Notes under the pieces: generated by a model | The model's input: only the letters and a program-made list of their open reading frames with translations | The model's database searches: none | Told to the model about the DNA's origin: nothing | Part shown: positions 12,201 through 24,210 of the stretch, piece after piece | Layout of the letters: each line of letters starts with the position of its first letter | Position numbering within the stretch: the stretch's first letter is position 1 | Made by a program: the position numbers and the translations under genes | Origin: Rachycentron canadum | Taxonomy: Eukaryota; Chordata; Actinopteri; Carangiformes; Rachycentridae | Assembly: GCA_038496675.1 (NCBI GenBank) | Contig: CM076651.1 | Coordinates: 11,528,652-11,592,651, forward strand | Length of the DNA: 64,000 bases | Reading direction: 5' to 3'

Positions 12201-15200
12201 CTGCTGACAATGACAATGAATGCAAAACCCTCTGAAACGGATCCAACAAAAGCCCCGTCAGCACTCAAAACTAACTACCTCTACTAACCTCTCTGTGCTC
12301 CTCCTCATCATCGTTACCCTGGTTGTTGGAGGTCTCTTCTGAGTAGTAAATCTTACTACTGGTCAGGACAAAGAAATGAGGGTACCACTCCTGGGGGAAG
12401 AGAGGGAGAATCAGGGAAGAAAAACAGTTCACAGTCTGAACTAGATGAAATATTAAGAATACCCATGTGTTGCAGTGAAAAGTGGCCAAAATAAGCTAGA
12501 AGTGCCTTTTTACAAAGAATTCAACACACCAAGAAAAGCAGTCTACAAAATCACGGCCTGGCTCCAAGAACAAGCTTGACCCGCATATAAAATAGATTTT
12601 AATCAGAAAAAAATGAGCTGCAAGATGATGATGGGGCTTTGATTTACTACAGCTAAAAGCAAAATACTTGAGAAGATAAACAACACACTGCTAAACACAA
12701 GATTGCAAAAGGGCTTTTAACATATTCTTCCTCAAGCAGCATCAGGATTCCTCTTATATCTGGCAAACATTCTCACATGGTTAATGGGGTCTTCCAGGTA
12801 CAGGATGCCATTTTTGATGGAGTTGCTAATGTCGTTCTCTGAGTAGGGAGTGGATGTAGACACCTCCTCATAGGCACTGCCCTCTGCAAGTTTCTTATGC
12901 TGCAAACAGATAGACAGAGGAAGAAGGGGAAATGCAATCAGAAACAATGTTTACAAAACATCAAGTCATGTTTTCAACTTAACAAAACTATTGCCACACA
13001 CACAAAAAAAAAGATAAAATAATTTCTCATGACTGCATGCAGGCCCTGACCTTGATGAGGATTTTCCTCTTGAGCTGGTTGGGTGAGGGCAGGCCATCTG
13101 CTGCAATATCCACCGCCTTGGTCAGCAGCATGTCTCCAAACACCTTCTTGAAGTAAGTGGCCATATTCCTCTGCTGCACAATACTACAGTGGTCCTCGAT
13201 GGACAGGATGATGGGATAGCTGAGGGAGGACCACATGTTGGAACATGTTGGACCATTGCAACTTCACAGACATTCCCTCTTTATCTGTGCCTAGATCTTG
13301 CCTTATTTTCTCACACACAACAACGAGTGATGTCCCTGCAATCTTTTGTCTGCAATCTTCTGATATTTCTCCATGTGCGTGTTGCATCGTTCTCTCCTTG
13401 TCATCTCTTATCTTTTCATCATCTCCTCACCACTGACTGCTCTAAAAATACACAGAGCAGGTTGCAGTCACGCAGACTTACTCAGATGTGACAAAGGCAT
13501 GCTCTTTGATGGTGGTCAGGACATCACAAAACTTGATTTTTGTTGTGAGGGTGTGTCCGTGGTAGATGACAGGCATTCCATCAGGACCATCCCAGCAGTC
13601 CACTGAAAATAAACACACACACACACAGACAAGTTGTAAGTGCCTCTACAATACTGGACAGAGAAGTACTTTTCCACGAGACAAAGTGACCCTTCAACTC
13701 ATTTCAAGTTGGTCCTAAAAAACCTGCTTGACAAGGGTTTAGTGTGAAGTTGATATGCAGCACTATTATGTAATCCTAAGTCTGTGAGAGTATGGATAAA
13801 GGTGTGACAGCTGTATTAAAAGATAGACTGTAGGGAGGTGAATTAAGAGAGTTAATTATTAGGTTGAAAGTCTAGTGGTAGTGATTTACTGTACAAGCGG
13901 TAAAACTCGTACAGTAAAGTATGTGTGTGTGTGTGTGTGTGTGTGTGTATGCATGTTTACCTACATTCAATACAGCGGCAGCCCATTCTCAGACAGCGAG
14001 CATACGCCTCCAGGGACGACTCACTGGAAAACTGGTCTCCCGTCAGGTAGCTAAAAATAAGCAAGTAATGTCAAAGTACACAAACAAAAACACAGCATCC
14101 AACCAGTCTGTCAGAGGATTCACACGTCAGGGACTGTACCACAAACACACACTTTGTATGGTGGTAGCCTAAACACACTGATTATGCTAAGCCAAAAGGG
14201 CTCTTTCTGTTTTGTTGAGTGGAGTAAACACTTCTTAGTCATTCAGTTGGTCAAACCAAACATAATGAAAGCAACATGAGTTTTCATTCCAGTGTGTATT
14301 GTTTCCTAACTAGTACAGAAAGTTATCATTGGAACTGCCTTTCACACGCTTTTCAATGGCAGGAAAAATACATTTTCCTGCTAAATACATGCCTGGGTCT
14401 CATTCTGGGAGATAATTGTTAAATAATACACTTTTATCTGATGTATGAAGTCAGTTCAAAAGCCATCTTTGGTTAGAGGTTTAAAGAGAGGATGCCAGAC
14501 TTCAATGTTCCCAGGCTGTAATTACAATTGGTTGTACTGAATGTAAGCATAAATGTCCTCCATCCCACCATCCTTACGTGTTGTGTGAAGAGGAGATCCA
14601 GTAGTGGGACAGGGGGTTGTCCATATTCTCAGGACAAACTTGGTCCAGGGAAGAATCCCAGATGGTGTTCTCTTTGGAGAACAGGTACGTAAGGAACTAA
14701 ACAGGAAAGAGGAGAGCAGTGAGAATGAGGCTGAATTCAAACAGACACTCTGACACTGGATATCAAGACTCACTGACTTAACTGACGTGTTCATAGGGAA
14801 GTCTCACAGAGACGAGGGCTGTGTAAATCCACAATTTATCAAGTCTACAAAAGCTTAAACTCAACTTTCTTTGGACTTCCAAAGACTCTACTTGGAGCAG
14901 AACAGGGTCCAAGCTCTCCAAAGCATTTCAGACCTGGTGACTCACTGATCCAAGGCTATCAGGAAGCAAGTGCATCTCTGACTACAACTTTAACAGGTAG
15001 TTTAACACACATTTGTACACTTTGACAGGCTCAGATGCCCTCTTGAAGTGCACACTGCCAGGATCTGATCCAGAATTGGAGCCCAAGGATGTTGAGTCTG
15101 AGTTTGCACCAAAACTGTTCTAAATAAATGATTTTGTGCCATATTCATGAGTGATGAAGTGCAAGCCTTGTTCTCTCAAAAGAGGTAAAAGCTCAATGAA

Positions 15201-18200
15201 TGTGCAATCACATCCCAGACTAGACTATTTCAATGCGTTAATCCACATAAACTACAGACTGCTAACAGATGCATACATATGCATCTGTTAAACGGCAGCA
15301 TTGGTCAGTCACGTTAGTAATAATGAGATCAGATTTTTCACCCATACAGAATGCACTGAACTTTAATAATTTAGATTTATTGATATAATTTATTGTAATC
15401 TGGAGTTAGACGTGGAGTGTTCAGTTATTATGTGCAGACATGATGAGAGGGAGCACTTAAGATAAGTCACAGCATGTACTGGCACGTAACAGACTTCCCA
15501 GTACAGGTCAATGGCAATACATTTTTTTATTAACAATTTTATCTCTTAGCATGACCAGCACCAGTTATCTAACATAATATAACCTCAAGTACAGATAGAT
15601 AGTACCACCTCCTGCAAGCTTCCTCTTTTCTGTAGTCAATCATAGCTTTATGGTGACCACAAAAAGTACCCTTTGCTTTCTGCAAAACTCTCATAGGGCG
15701 CCAAGACAAAAACCTTTTCTATCTGTGTGGGAGGAGGTGCTTTAGGCTGAGATCATGGCTATCCATGTCAATTTCTCAGCTTCCACCCACACCAACAACA
15801 GGGGGGACTTCAGAAAACGTAAATGGTAAAAACATGTTTAAATTTTCCATTAAGGGGGCAAAAACCCCAAAAAGAAGTGAGAAAAAGATGGGTAAAAGAT
15901 GAAGAATGTGAGAAGATGTAAATAAAGCATACCTCATCTTGGTGGAAATAAGGCTGCTCCACTTCTCTCAGTGGATCTTTCAGGTAGCCAAACATAAACT
16001 CCTGAACCTTGTTCTTGTCTGTAGCCCACATTTCCTGGATTCACATACAAACAGATGTGTTAGAGCATGGAAATGAAACTAAAATCTGAAATAAACTAAA
16101 TGTTCAATGGCCCAGGGAGATTACCATCTGAGACTCCAGGAGGAAGCTCTTGAAGTCCTCTAGGGAGATCCTGGGTTCTGGTCTGTCAATGAACCTGGCA
16201 GAGAAAGTAATATTTCACTTCAATAAACACGCACATGATGCTGCAGAAAGATTCGCTGTGTGTGAATGGGTTTAGTTTTGACCTACCTTTGTAGAAATGG
16301 GATCTCCATCTGGAAAAAATGTATTAAAAGGAACATTTTAGTTAATTAATCAGAGTGCTGTTCTTTCAATGTGTATGGTTGTCATAAAGTAGATGCAAAC
16401 AGGCATCCTGTAGGGGGCTGGGTGGTTAGTTGTGGGGGGGCAATGAGGTCATCCATTTAATATCTGACCTCAGCCTGCCTGCCTCCTCATCTGTGCCTGT
16501 GTGTGTGTTTGTGTCCTAATGGCCTCCACCAGAGGGGTTTGGTGGGTTTTTAACTGGTCCGTATTGATCTCACAGCCATTTGAGAGCAGACAGATGGGGG
16601 AGGAAGGGTACCTTGGCAGGGCATCAGATGGGGAGCTGGAGGATGAAAGTGCTGGGACAGAACTATCTGTGGATACAGAAAAAGAATGCACTTACGTTTT
16701 TCTGAGCATCAAACATGAGGCTGCGGTAGAGCTGGGCAAACTGACTGAAGGACACGTCTCCATTCCTCAGCTCTGAGTCCTGCAAAATAAGCAGCAACAC
16801 AAGATGGAAAGCACTGACTGTTAACAACAACAAATAATAAATCTCTACCCTCTTACGACATAATGCTGAAAGGGAAGTGGGCAGAAAGATGGAGTGGATA
16901 GTAGGCTGTGATAAGTAGGAGCTGGTTACCGGAAGTTTCTCTCGGAGGAACCTCATGTTGGGCACCCTGTAGTTGACCTGGCTCAGCATGCTCTTCAGAT
17001 CCTTACAGGATATCCTAAACACATACACGCGGTTTGTTGAAAAATCAAACGCAAACATGAACATGCACGTATAATGAGCACAAAGACTTCTGCTAACTTT
17101 CACACGTAGACAAAACCTTGCAAAACATGTCCCTCGTGCTTATGTCTTTTTGGCTCCACTTTTACTACACAGCCTGGAATTTTGGCCAGAGAAGACAATA
17201 CCCTAACAGTGTGACAAAGGCTTGCTCTTTCGTCAGGGATGTAACAGACAAACATCTCTGTACATCTCCTCCATCCTCTGCAGTCTGTTTCCTGCAGCAG
17301 GAAGAGGTGCTGGTGTGTGGCTGAGGGCTTAGTTCCTTCACTACACCTCAACTTGAGTTCTTTCACAGACACCTACCAGTCTGATTTTCTACTTGCTCTA
17401 GATGTTACATTGAAAACATGGCAGGGCACAAAACTGGTGCACCAAACAATTGAGTTCTACCTAATTACATCCATTTCCTGTGAGGGGGATCTGACTAAGT
17501 GTGCAGTTTTCATCTTTTAACTGAGCTGACTTACCTGTCTTCTCTGTTGCGATCAACTGCGTAGAACTGCTTGCGTAACCACCTTTAAAAAAAAAAAAAA
17601 AAAAAGAATTAAAAAAAAAAAGGGGGGGAAATTTAAGAAATTGATGAATGCTTATCTGTTTACATTTACATTGGTTTTGTTTACCTCTCTATCTGAAGCG
17701 GTGTTGGTGACTTCAGTGTGTCAGCCACAAGCCAGTTTAACCCCTTCACCCACATTGTCATCTCCTCATCAGATGTTGCTGAAGAAAAAAACAATACATG
17801 AATCACTTTTGATGATTTTCTTTTCCCAAACGCTTTTCTGAGGGAATTTTCATACATATACTGTGTCATATACCAAATTGAACTGACTTGACTTAATAGT
17901 GGCTTTAAAACTCAGCAGCAGACACCATCCTTTTCTTTTATTGAAGTACCACAAGATATATTTAACTACATATGCAAAACGCAATACAAAAAAATGAAAG
18001 CATAATAAACCAAAAGGAGAACATCTGTGTTACTAATGGTTGACTGGAAGAGGCTTGTAGTTTATGAATTTATTAGCAAAGGCATTCCTGTTCACAATAT
18101 GATGGTATGGTGAAATACTAATATGCTTTCTGTATCTGAATGTAGCCTAGCCTCTCTCTGCGTCTGTGCGTACCTGCAAGGCTGAGTGATTTAAGGCGAA

Positions 18201-21200
18201 ACTCTGTGCCATAAAGGATGACAAAGCAGTGAGCCCGGTCCAGCCGCGCTGCCGAGTCCTCCACATAGCGCTCGAAGTCCCGGGACTTCTGTCCAGGACG
18301 AATTTCCTTAATCTCTCGAATGTCAACTGGGAAGACAGAAACAACACGCAGTTAGCGAAGCAGAGATCTGACTTGTGAGATAATGCAATACAATCATGTC
18401 TTTCATACTTTAAATTATTCAGAAATCAGATTCTTTTAAGTGTGTAATTTCAAACACTAAGCTACCATCATAGAGACCAGCACACAGCATGTATGAGTTT
18501 CAAGCCCAGTGACCACATAAAACAGTGAAGGAGAGAACATGAACTGAACCACATATAGGTACATTTCTGACATGCATAGACGGACAGTTATATTTGGATT
18601 TTATATGAAGAAGATTCATCTACTGCCCCCAAAACAACCTCAGTTTCATCTTTCACCACTGAAATCAACCAAAACCACTAATCTGCAAAGAAGACATCTT
18701 AAGCAGTTTGCAAAATCAGTTTGAGATGGACCTTGAGTGAGTGTGCGACTTTTACAGTACTTGTGGTTTAAATAATTTACAGTACAAAGGGCATAATTGC
18801 AATAATAATAATAATGATAATAACAATAATAATAATAAAAGGCAATTTAAACTAAACTAGACTAAGGCCAACTAAACTCATGTCTATAAACTATTGTATA
18901 CCCAATTTCGCCTACTCATTTATCTTTAGGATGGGAGCTGATACAGCTTTGTCTTAACTCCATTAATGAGCAGTTAGAAACTGTCAGAGAGGTTGTGTAA
19001 GCTGTCATAAAGTAGCTCAACAGGTTCCTATCTGCATTACATTAGCAGTATTTAAAGACCTAGCCAGAACTCTCCTGCTAAGCACACAGACACACACATG
19101 TACATGCACACAAACCCTAGCTCCTGCTCCTCTTCCTGCACCAGAACCACACATCCTGTGCTTTAGTCGCCTACACACCACATCTGTGATTACGTATAGG
19201 TGAGAATGTGCTTGTACTTTTCTTAAGCATCAAAAAATAAAACACATCTTCTCATGCAGAAATTCACTTAGCCGAGCCCTGTAATCATTCATCATATCTC
19301 AGTTTACTTTACATGCTATACAGGCCAGCAGACTTCCGCCGAGAGCAAGGCAGCTTCGACGGCTGATCTGTTACACTTGTAGTCATTTGAATCAAAATAT
19401 TTAGAGCCTTCCTCAGACAGATGCAGGAAATTAGGGGATAGCCAGAGGTGTAACCTTACCAAAGTAGGTGAGAGGAGGTATCCTGCAACACACCCCCGCA
19501 CTTCCTCCAGTCCTCTATCCTGCCTTCTACACCATTTCTTTCTACCACTCCTCACAGAGGCTGGGGTTATTAGGAATTGTTAAAAATCATTACCAACAAA
19601 ATACCAGAGATTAACCATAAATATAGTTTCTGATACCTTATTCTGAGGTAGAATGGAGTCTAGAAACAGATAGTCAAATAGGTTTGTTAAATCTATGTTC
19701 AATTTAAAACTGACCTGCTGGTTCCAAAATTTAATACCCCGGACTTCAAACTATTGATCAGAGAAGCTTGAGCAAATCACCTTGTGCTTTAAGAAACTGA
19801 TGAGCATTTTTCACCATGACATTTAATAGACTAAACAATCAAAGAATAATCAAAATGTTGTGACTATTGTGATATGAATTAATTGCCATTTTCAACCTCC
19901 TATTCCCACCATTCACTGTTAGATGTCATTGTCAAATATGGGTAAGTTTCTTCTTCTTTCTCTCAAATCGTTTGTTTTGGGACTGTTGGTCAAAACGAGA
20001 TATTTGAAATTACATAATCTTGGGATATGGAAATTAGAGGAAGCACACAATTTTCTGACATTTTATAAACAAATTTCATTAAGAAAGAGATTATTCAATG
20101 GTCATTTACAGATCCAATTACATTATAAAATGCACAGATCTGTTTTATATTTTACATGTGCAAAGACTAAATGAATAGTTATACTACACGTTTTAAACAT
20201 AACTGTAGCAGTAGTTTTTAATGGCAATTTTTTAATTGTTGGGTGGCTATGCAGCCCACAGCATCACAGTGTTTCAGTGAGTACGTCTATATCAGCTGAT
20301 TATATCGTTCCTTTGATATCACGTCAGATAGGTAGTTGGAGGATTTCCCACACTGATGAATAATTGCTTTTCATCTATATCGTTTCTGTTTCCTGTTCTA
20401 ACACAGTATAAATGGAGCACGTCAACTGCAGAGCTGTGCTTGTTTTCCATTGACAACTTGGTCTTTATTACAATGTTGTCATACAGACATAAATAATCTG
20501 ATGCTGACAGCGCAAACCCTTAGCTGCGTGCAAGTTAATGTCCAACTAATTTCTCAATATATTTTTGACAAATAAGCTGGGCTGACAGCCAAGGGTGTAA
20601 CTGAAAGAAGGAGTGGCGTGTTCACTAGAAATGACAGCAGATGTCTGAGGTGACAAGGCATTGTGTGTCCTTTGCATAAGTTATGGAAAAAAAGCGGGTC
20701 AGAATGATGACAATTTCCACAATTGCGTGCAGGTTATTCTATCCTTATTTAGACTGCTGAAATGTCAGCATTATCTAGCAGACAATCTAATAATAATCTA
20801 ATAGTTTACAAAGTTCACCACCAAAGAAACTCTCAGGATATAGCTGATGACTTTCACATTGATTGGTGTTTAACACAGGTCAATGGGGGCTCAGAGTATT
20901 ATGACTAATAACAACAGAGTGGGTATATTGAATGATTGGTGGTGCTTGTTCATTCATACCTCCACTATAGATACAGACAGTACAGTGCACAGTTTCTCTA
21001 AATCCTGTCTTGAATGTATCTCACATTCCTGCTTAACAAACAAAGTGAAGGCACATCTATGTTATGTTCATTATAGATTAATCTACTGGACATTATCTCA
21101 GTGAAGGGTTAGTTAGTTAGGGCTTTTTTTTTTTTTTTTTTTTTTTTTTAATGTCAGGCAACAGGCTAAATCATCCGTTCCAGTTTCATAAAGTCCAAAA

Positions 21201-23135
21201 TGACCGAACTTCAAAAGCCTTGTTTTGTCCTACCAAATAACCCGAAGCCAAAATATATCCAATTTACGAATGATTGCATGAAACGGGGAATAGCAGTAAA
21301 TACTAACCGAGTACTTTTTGGCATATTTGCTTGAGAAACGGTCTAAACGGTCTTAATCAACTATCACAATAGTTTTCTGTTTATCTGCCTAATCGCTTAA
21401 ATAATTGTTTCAGCTGTGGTTCAAATAATAACTACGATAAATAACTACAAAAATCTAGACTATCAACCAAGGGAGTTGGTATATGCATGTGCTGCTGCAT
21501 CTTTAGTGGATCAGCTCTGCTGTAGTTGAGGTATGCCATCATTATTTAATAAAGTGTGGAGAAAAAAACAAAAAAAAAAACAAACAAAAAAAAAAAACAA
21601 AATCAGGAATCTTGTCTGTCAAAGTTAATTTGTTGTTAATTAGTCCTGTGAGGAAAGTTCAGAGTGAGCGGGACAGGCGGCTGACAGAGTACCGAGCGTC
21701 AGTTGTAAATGTGGACTGAGCACAGACTTCCTGCTCATCAGAGAAGCCTTGTGGATTCATCAACATGATGTGTGTTGTGCTGTAGTGCATTATACAGACA
21801 GGTATTTCTGTTGTTCAGCCTACCCTTACTGACTTTAATGGGGTGGTCAAAATAATAGAAACACCTCATAACGCAGGGCAATGCTCCAGCACCACACAAC
21901 TGTACTCTCCACCCATAAAGCTGATTCAGCATCACACTTAAACACTTTCACCACACACTGAACATTATAACGGTTGTGAAGCTAGGATTTACTGCAGGAC
22001 CACTGTATTAAACTGCATTAGTTTTTGCTAGAGGTTTCCAATGAACCGCCAACTGAGCGTATATCTGCAATAGGCTAATGTCGGCCAATATACAGACCTG
22101 GCAGATTTAACTTGCTCTGGTGATCGTACATCTTCTGCAAATTCAACTGAGCAAAGGTACTTTAAAGTACTTTGTCACAAAGATGTAAAAATCACGTCAA
22201 CACCAATAACCTTGCAAAGCATTTGCAACATTGCCAACAGTAGTCTAATACAACCAGGGATCAGTCTCATGTTATATGATGCCTTACGTAATTTCTATTC
22301 AGTAAAATCAGCTCCTACAATTTGTCTGTGACATAAAATACCTGCAAACTAAAGCACCTCTTCTGAGCTAAGCTAACAAATATGAGAGAATCTGATGCTG
22401 TGGTGAGCTCCAACACATGTGATGGGAAGTTTCTATAACAGGCCACCAAATCATAGCTCAGGAGTGTGAGAACAGACTTAGAAGATCATTCATAAAAATA
22501 CCAAACTGGTAAGAGTACGTCCACCACTGTCTCGGGGTGTTAAAGAAGTGAAATGATGGGCCACACTCAAACATGATTATGATAAATGTATATTGTGTAT
22601 AATGTATATATGATATATTATATATGTCAGGTATTCAGACCTTTATATTTATAATGTATAATGTATAGCTGGCTATACGGTACTTCGAATCAGTCTGTTA
22701 TTGCTCCGCAGAACCACATCCAGCTTTGTCTAGATATATAGTTTATAGTCTAGTTATAGTATATAGTATGTTATAGTATATACTATATATACTACTATAG
22801 TAGTAGTAACATAAAAAAACAAAACAAAACAACCCCCCCCCCCACTTTGATCAGGGGGGAAAATGGGCACAATTCTCAGCACTTTATATTTAGCATCAAA
22901 TTAGAGTGCCATTCCCACAGTTAATGGACATCATTCTCTCACTGTCATTGATAAGTAGGCAAATACAGCCAAATGATCACACGCTTCTAGTAAAACCCCT
23001 CATATTCTATTTTTGTATGTTAATGAGAAGCTTAGGCCAATTTCACATCTCCAAAAGTATCAAGTAGCGGCTATGAGCTCATCTGTATGAAACCGCTCAT
23101 CACAGAGAAGATGATACTGCTGCATTTAAAAAAAA

Positions 23136-23170
<35 letters not shown>

Positions 23171-24139
23171 CTAAGCATTCTGTCTTTTTTTTCTGTGTGT
23201 GCTCTTTTTGCTGCATCCGGAGCAGAGTGCAGCTGTGCACAAGGCATCCTGCTACCCACGAGACAGACAACTTAACGACTCACTGTAGCCCTGTGTATCC
23301 TCAGTTAGACACAGTGTTTTGTTAAAGATTAACCTGAATGTCAACTTCCTGGGAAATTACAGTATATTCCTAATAATGCAACCAAAGTGTTCCAGGAAGT
23401 GTCTTTTTTTTTTCTTCTTGTTGACCCTGGATTTGTACCTGGGATGAGATTTATCTGCTTTGGGGCAACACTGGTTGTTCCTTTAATATCCACACCTGCT
23501 CTTTAAAAACATTACATTCAGGCTACAAAATGACCACGTATAATTTGACTTTGAGGTGTTCTAAATGGTAAACAACAAACACGGAAATGCCTCTATGCTC
23601 CTGTATCTCGACCCATTAATAATCTCTTTTGTCCGCCTGAATACTGTCACATTATGAATATTAATGCATTAATTAATCTCACTGAAGTGACTTCATCAGT
23701 CCTGGATGACATCACTCTCCAGCTGTTTATGATACCATCATGTCACCACCACGTCATGTCCACGCACATATTCTTTTATGAGCACCTCACACTTTGCACT
23801 TGTCATGTTTCTCAGTGTATGCAAACCAACCAGTTTGAATACCATCATGCTACAACCAGTTCTCAGGAGCATCGTTACCTATTTGTGTGTATGTTTTGAG
23901 TTTGTGTCCACATGCTACTCACTCTCTCCCTCTATTTTATCCGTGCCACGAGTCCAGATAATAGTCCTGGTCTCCAGCTTGACTAGAAATGTCCTTCTCT
24001 CTGGTCGCTGGGACTTCTTTGAATAAAACAGTGTCAGTACTGTCCCCAGCTCCAGGTCTCGGTACAGGTTGTTCATCTCTGCGTCGTTGTCCATCCACGG
24101 AACAGGTCCGTTGGAAAAGAAGCCTGAGGTCCCTGCCAT
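4201..24139 (-). CDS. PLCG1: Phospholipase C gamma 1 (32 coding exons, 1314 aa)
   Basis: The enzyme hydrolyses PIP2 to IP3 and DAG after recruitment to tyrosine-phosphorylated receptors at the plasma membrane. Domain order is the full gamma-isoform set: N-terminal PH, EF hands, catalytic X half, split PH enclosing two SH2 domains and one SH3, catalytic Y half, C2 and tail. Both catalytic histidines are present (SSSHNTYLTGD, H about 330; VIYHGHTLT, H about 375). So are the activating tyrosine in NPGFYVEAN (about 778, human Y783) and the tail tyrosine in SFESRYQ (human Y1253). Length is close to human (about 1290), and the exon number and phases match vertebrate PLCG1. Gamma 1 rather than gamma 2 is shown by the NFQTADKPMQMNQ region and the C-terminal GREGSFESRYQ tail. 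Start: ATG at 24139 with A at -3 and G at +4. All 31 introns are GT-AG and the joined frame is open. Confidence 0.98.
6799..9316 (-). CDS. PLCG1: PLCG1 exons 23-27: second split-PH half and catalytic Y region
   Basis: Coding exons 9247-9316, 7856-8019, 7403-7499, 7041-7265 and 6799-6947. They encode ENSPLGDLLRG, then DGKGSRPHVFSL and AASSQEELNEWVFKIREV (split-PH second half), ERRKKIALELSELVIYCRP, the Y region (DMSSFPETKAEKYVNK, LQYNRLQLSRIYPRGQ, DSSNYDPLPMWLCGSQLVAL) and the QMNQALFMLNGRSGYVLQP end of Y. The frame runs uninterrupted across all junctions. Intron 8020-9246 (1.2 kb) holds nothing recognisable. Confidence 0.95.
9512..12390 (-). CDS. PLCG1: PLCG1 exons 15-22: split PH, two SH2 domains, SH3
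   Basis: Coding exons 12289-12390, 11642-11829, 10916-11116, 10551-10670, 10169-10349, 9915-9992, 9714-9817 and 9512-9605. Exon 15 gives split PH part one (EWYPHFFVLTSSKIYYSEE). Exons 16-17 give the N-SH2 domain (EKWFHGKLG, FLVRESETFVGDYTLSFW). Exons 17-19 give the C-SH2 domain (SKEWYHANL, GAFLVRKR). Exon 20 carries the regulatory tyrosines EPDYGSLYEG and GFYVEAN. Exons 21-22 give the SH3 domain (AMYEYKAQRDDELSF, GGKKQLWFPANYVEE). The phosphotyrosine-binding arginines in both FLVR motifs are present. Human has Tyr where this fish has Cys in GDCGGKK of SH3. Confidence 0.96.
11920..12110. mobile_element. Tc1/mariner-like remnant in a PLCG1 intron
   Basis: The stretch contains attcagacccctt, acattttgttatgttgcag and gtaagagaggtgaccaaga followed by 'cttatggtcacgcttgctgagctcc' in worn form. 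These phrases match recurrent parts of Tc1-like elements of fish. Only fragments of about 60 and 80 bp survive, separated by an A-rich run; no reading frame remains. It lies inside the intron 11830-12288. Confidence 0.7.
12777..14696 (-). CDS. PLCG1: PLCG1 exons 10-14: catalytic X region
   Basis: Coding exons 14578-14696, 13965-14050, 13482-13602, 13051-13219 and 12777-12899. They encode FLTYLFSKEN, SSSHNTYLTGDQFSSES, ELDCWDGPDGMPVIYHGHT, YPIILSIEDHCSIVQQRNMA and the KNGILYLEDPINH end of X, leading into the split PH. Catalytic and calcium-binding residues (H in SSSHN, E and D in IELDCWDG, H in YHGH, E in SIEDHC) are intact. The exon 11 donor needs the GTAGGT site at 13959-13964 to keep frame. 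That intron carries complementary CA and UG repeats at its two ends (see findings). Confidence 0.96.
13613..13627 (+). repeat. (CA)7 repeat next to a PLCG1 splice acceptor
   Basis: Fifteen bases of alternating AC on the plus strand. On the transcript it is a UG repeat ending 10 nt before the AG of the exon 12 acceptor (intron 13603-13964), complementary to the CA repeat at the other end of the same intron. Confidence 0.93.
13922..13948 (+). repeat. (TG)13 microsatellite next to a PLCG1 splice donor
   Basis: Twenty-seven bases of alternating TG on the plus strand. On the transcript strand this is a CA repeat that begins 17 nt inside the intron after the exon 11 donor. Confidence 0.95.
14697..15932 (-). 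other. PLCG1: PLCG1 intron 9, no recognised content
   Basis: A 1.2-kb intron between exons 15933-16034 and 14578-14696. I see no open exon, RNA gene or clear repeat in it. Confidence 0.7.
15933..24139 (-). CDS. PLCG1: PLCG1 exons 1-9: PH domain and EF hands
   Basis: Coding exons, in transcript order: 23923-24139, 18174-18326, 17685-17778, 17535-17582, 16930-17014, 16696-16779, 16287-16309, 16125-16194, 15933-16034. They encode MAGTSGFFSNGPVP, then the PH domain (LFYSKKSQRPERRTFLVKLE), the second PH part (SDEEMTMWVKGLNWL) and the EF-hand region (DLKSMLSQVNYRVPNMRFLR; SFSQFAQLYRSLM; RISLEDFKSFLLESQ). Each piece aligns with human PLCG1. The 23-nt seventh exon (MEIPFLQ) is a microexon. Junction 1/2 splits the Ile codon of GEIDIREIKEIRPG. 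Confidence 0.95.
16287..16309 (-). CDS. PLCG1: PLCG1 microexon (23 nt)
   Basis: Encodes MEIPFLQ plus two bases of an Arg codon. Acceptor ttttttccag and donor gtaggt flank it. Human has MDLPFLEAS at this place, which supports inclusion; exons on both sides join in frame only with it. Confidence 0.93.
21825..22065 (+). repeat. Degenerate dispersed fish repeat
   Basis: Contains aaaataatagaaacacct, gctgattcagcatcacac, actgaacattataa, ctgcattagtttttgcta and a worn 'cctaataaagtggc' end (ggtttccaatgaaccgcc). The order matches, from memory, a non-coding repeat common in teleost genomes. Its family class is not assigned here. Confidence 0.6.
22575..22805. repeat. AT-rich low-complexity tract
   Basis: Long alternation of TATA, TATAT and ATAGT units with internal near-palindromes (tagtatatactatatatac). 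Simple-sequence DNA, prone to slippage and alignment error. Confidence 0.75.
23127..23170. repeat. Poly(A) grading into AAAAG units
   Basis: About 24 A followed by repeated AAAAG units. This could be the tail of an old retroposed copy, but no recognisable body lies upstream. Confidence 0.6.
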
Positions 24140-24210
24140 GTTCACTTCCCCTGTTTGTTATCCGCTTCCTCTCAGAACAATCTGCTCAGTCCAGGCCTAG
24201 ACAGGGATAC
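24140..24210 (-). other. PLCG1: PLCG1 5' UTR part of first coding exon
   Basis: Bases upstream of the ATG up to an acceptor (ctgctgtag on the transcript strand, ending at 24211). The exon is therefore 23923-24210, and a separate upstream non-coding exon is implied. Confidence 0.7.

Larger units (their letters stand above)
18327..23922 (-). other. PLCG1: PLCG1 first coding intron (5.6 kb)
   Basis: The largest intron of the gene. It holds a fish repeat copy (21825-22065), an AT-rich low-complexity part (22575-22805), a T run at 21124-21150, A-rich runs near 21560-21600, a C run at 22831-22843 and an A run grading into AAAAG units at 23127-23170. No exon was found. Long first introns often carry enhancers, but none can be identified from sequence alone. 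Confidence 0.7.

Noticed and set aside
16613..16670. Exon-like segment in PLCG1 intron 7 with a good acceptor (tccacag) and donor (caaggtaccc)
   Set aside because: Including it breaks the phase between exons 16696-16779 and 16287-16309, and its translation has no counterpart in PLCG1.
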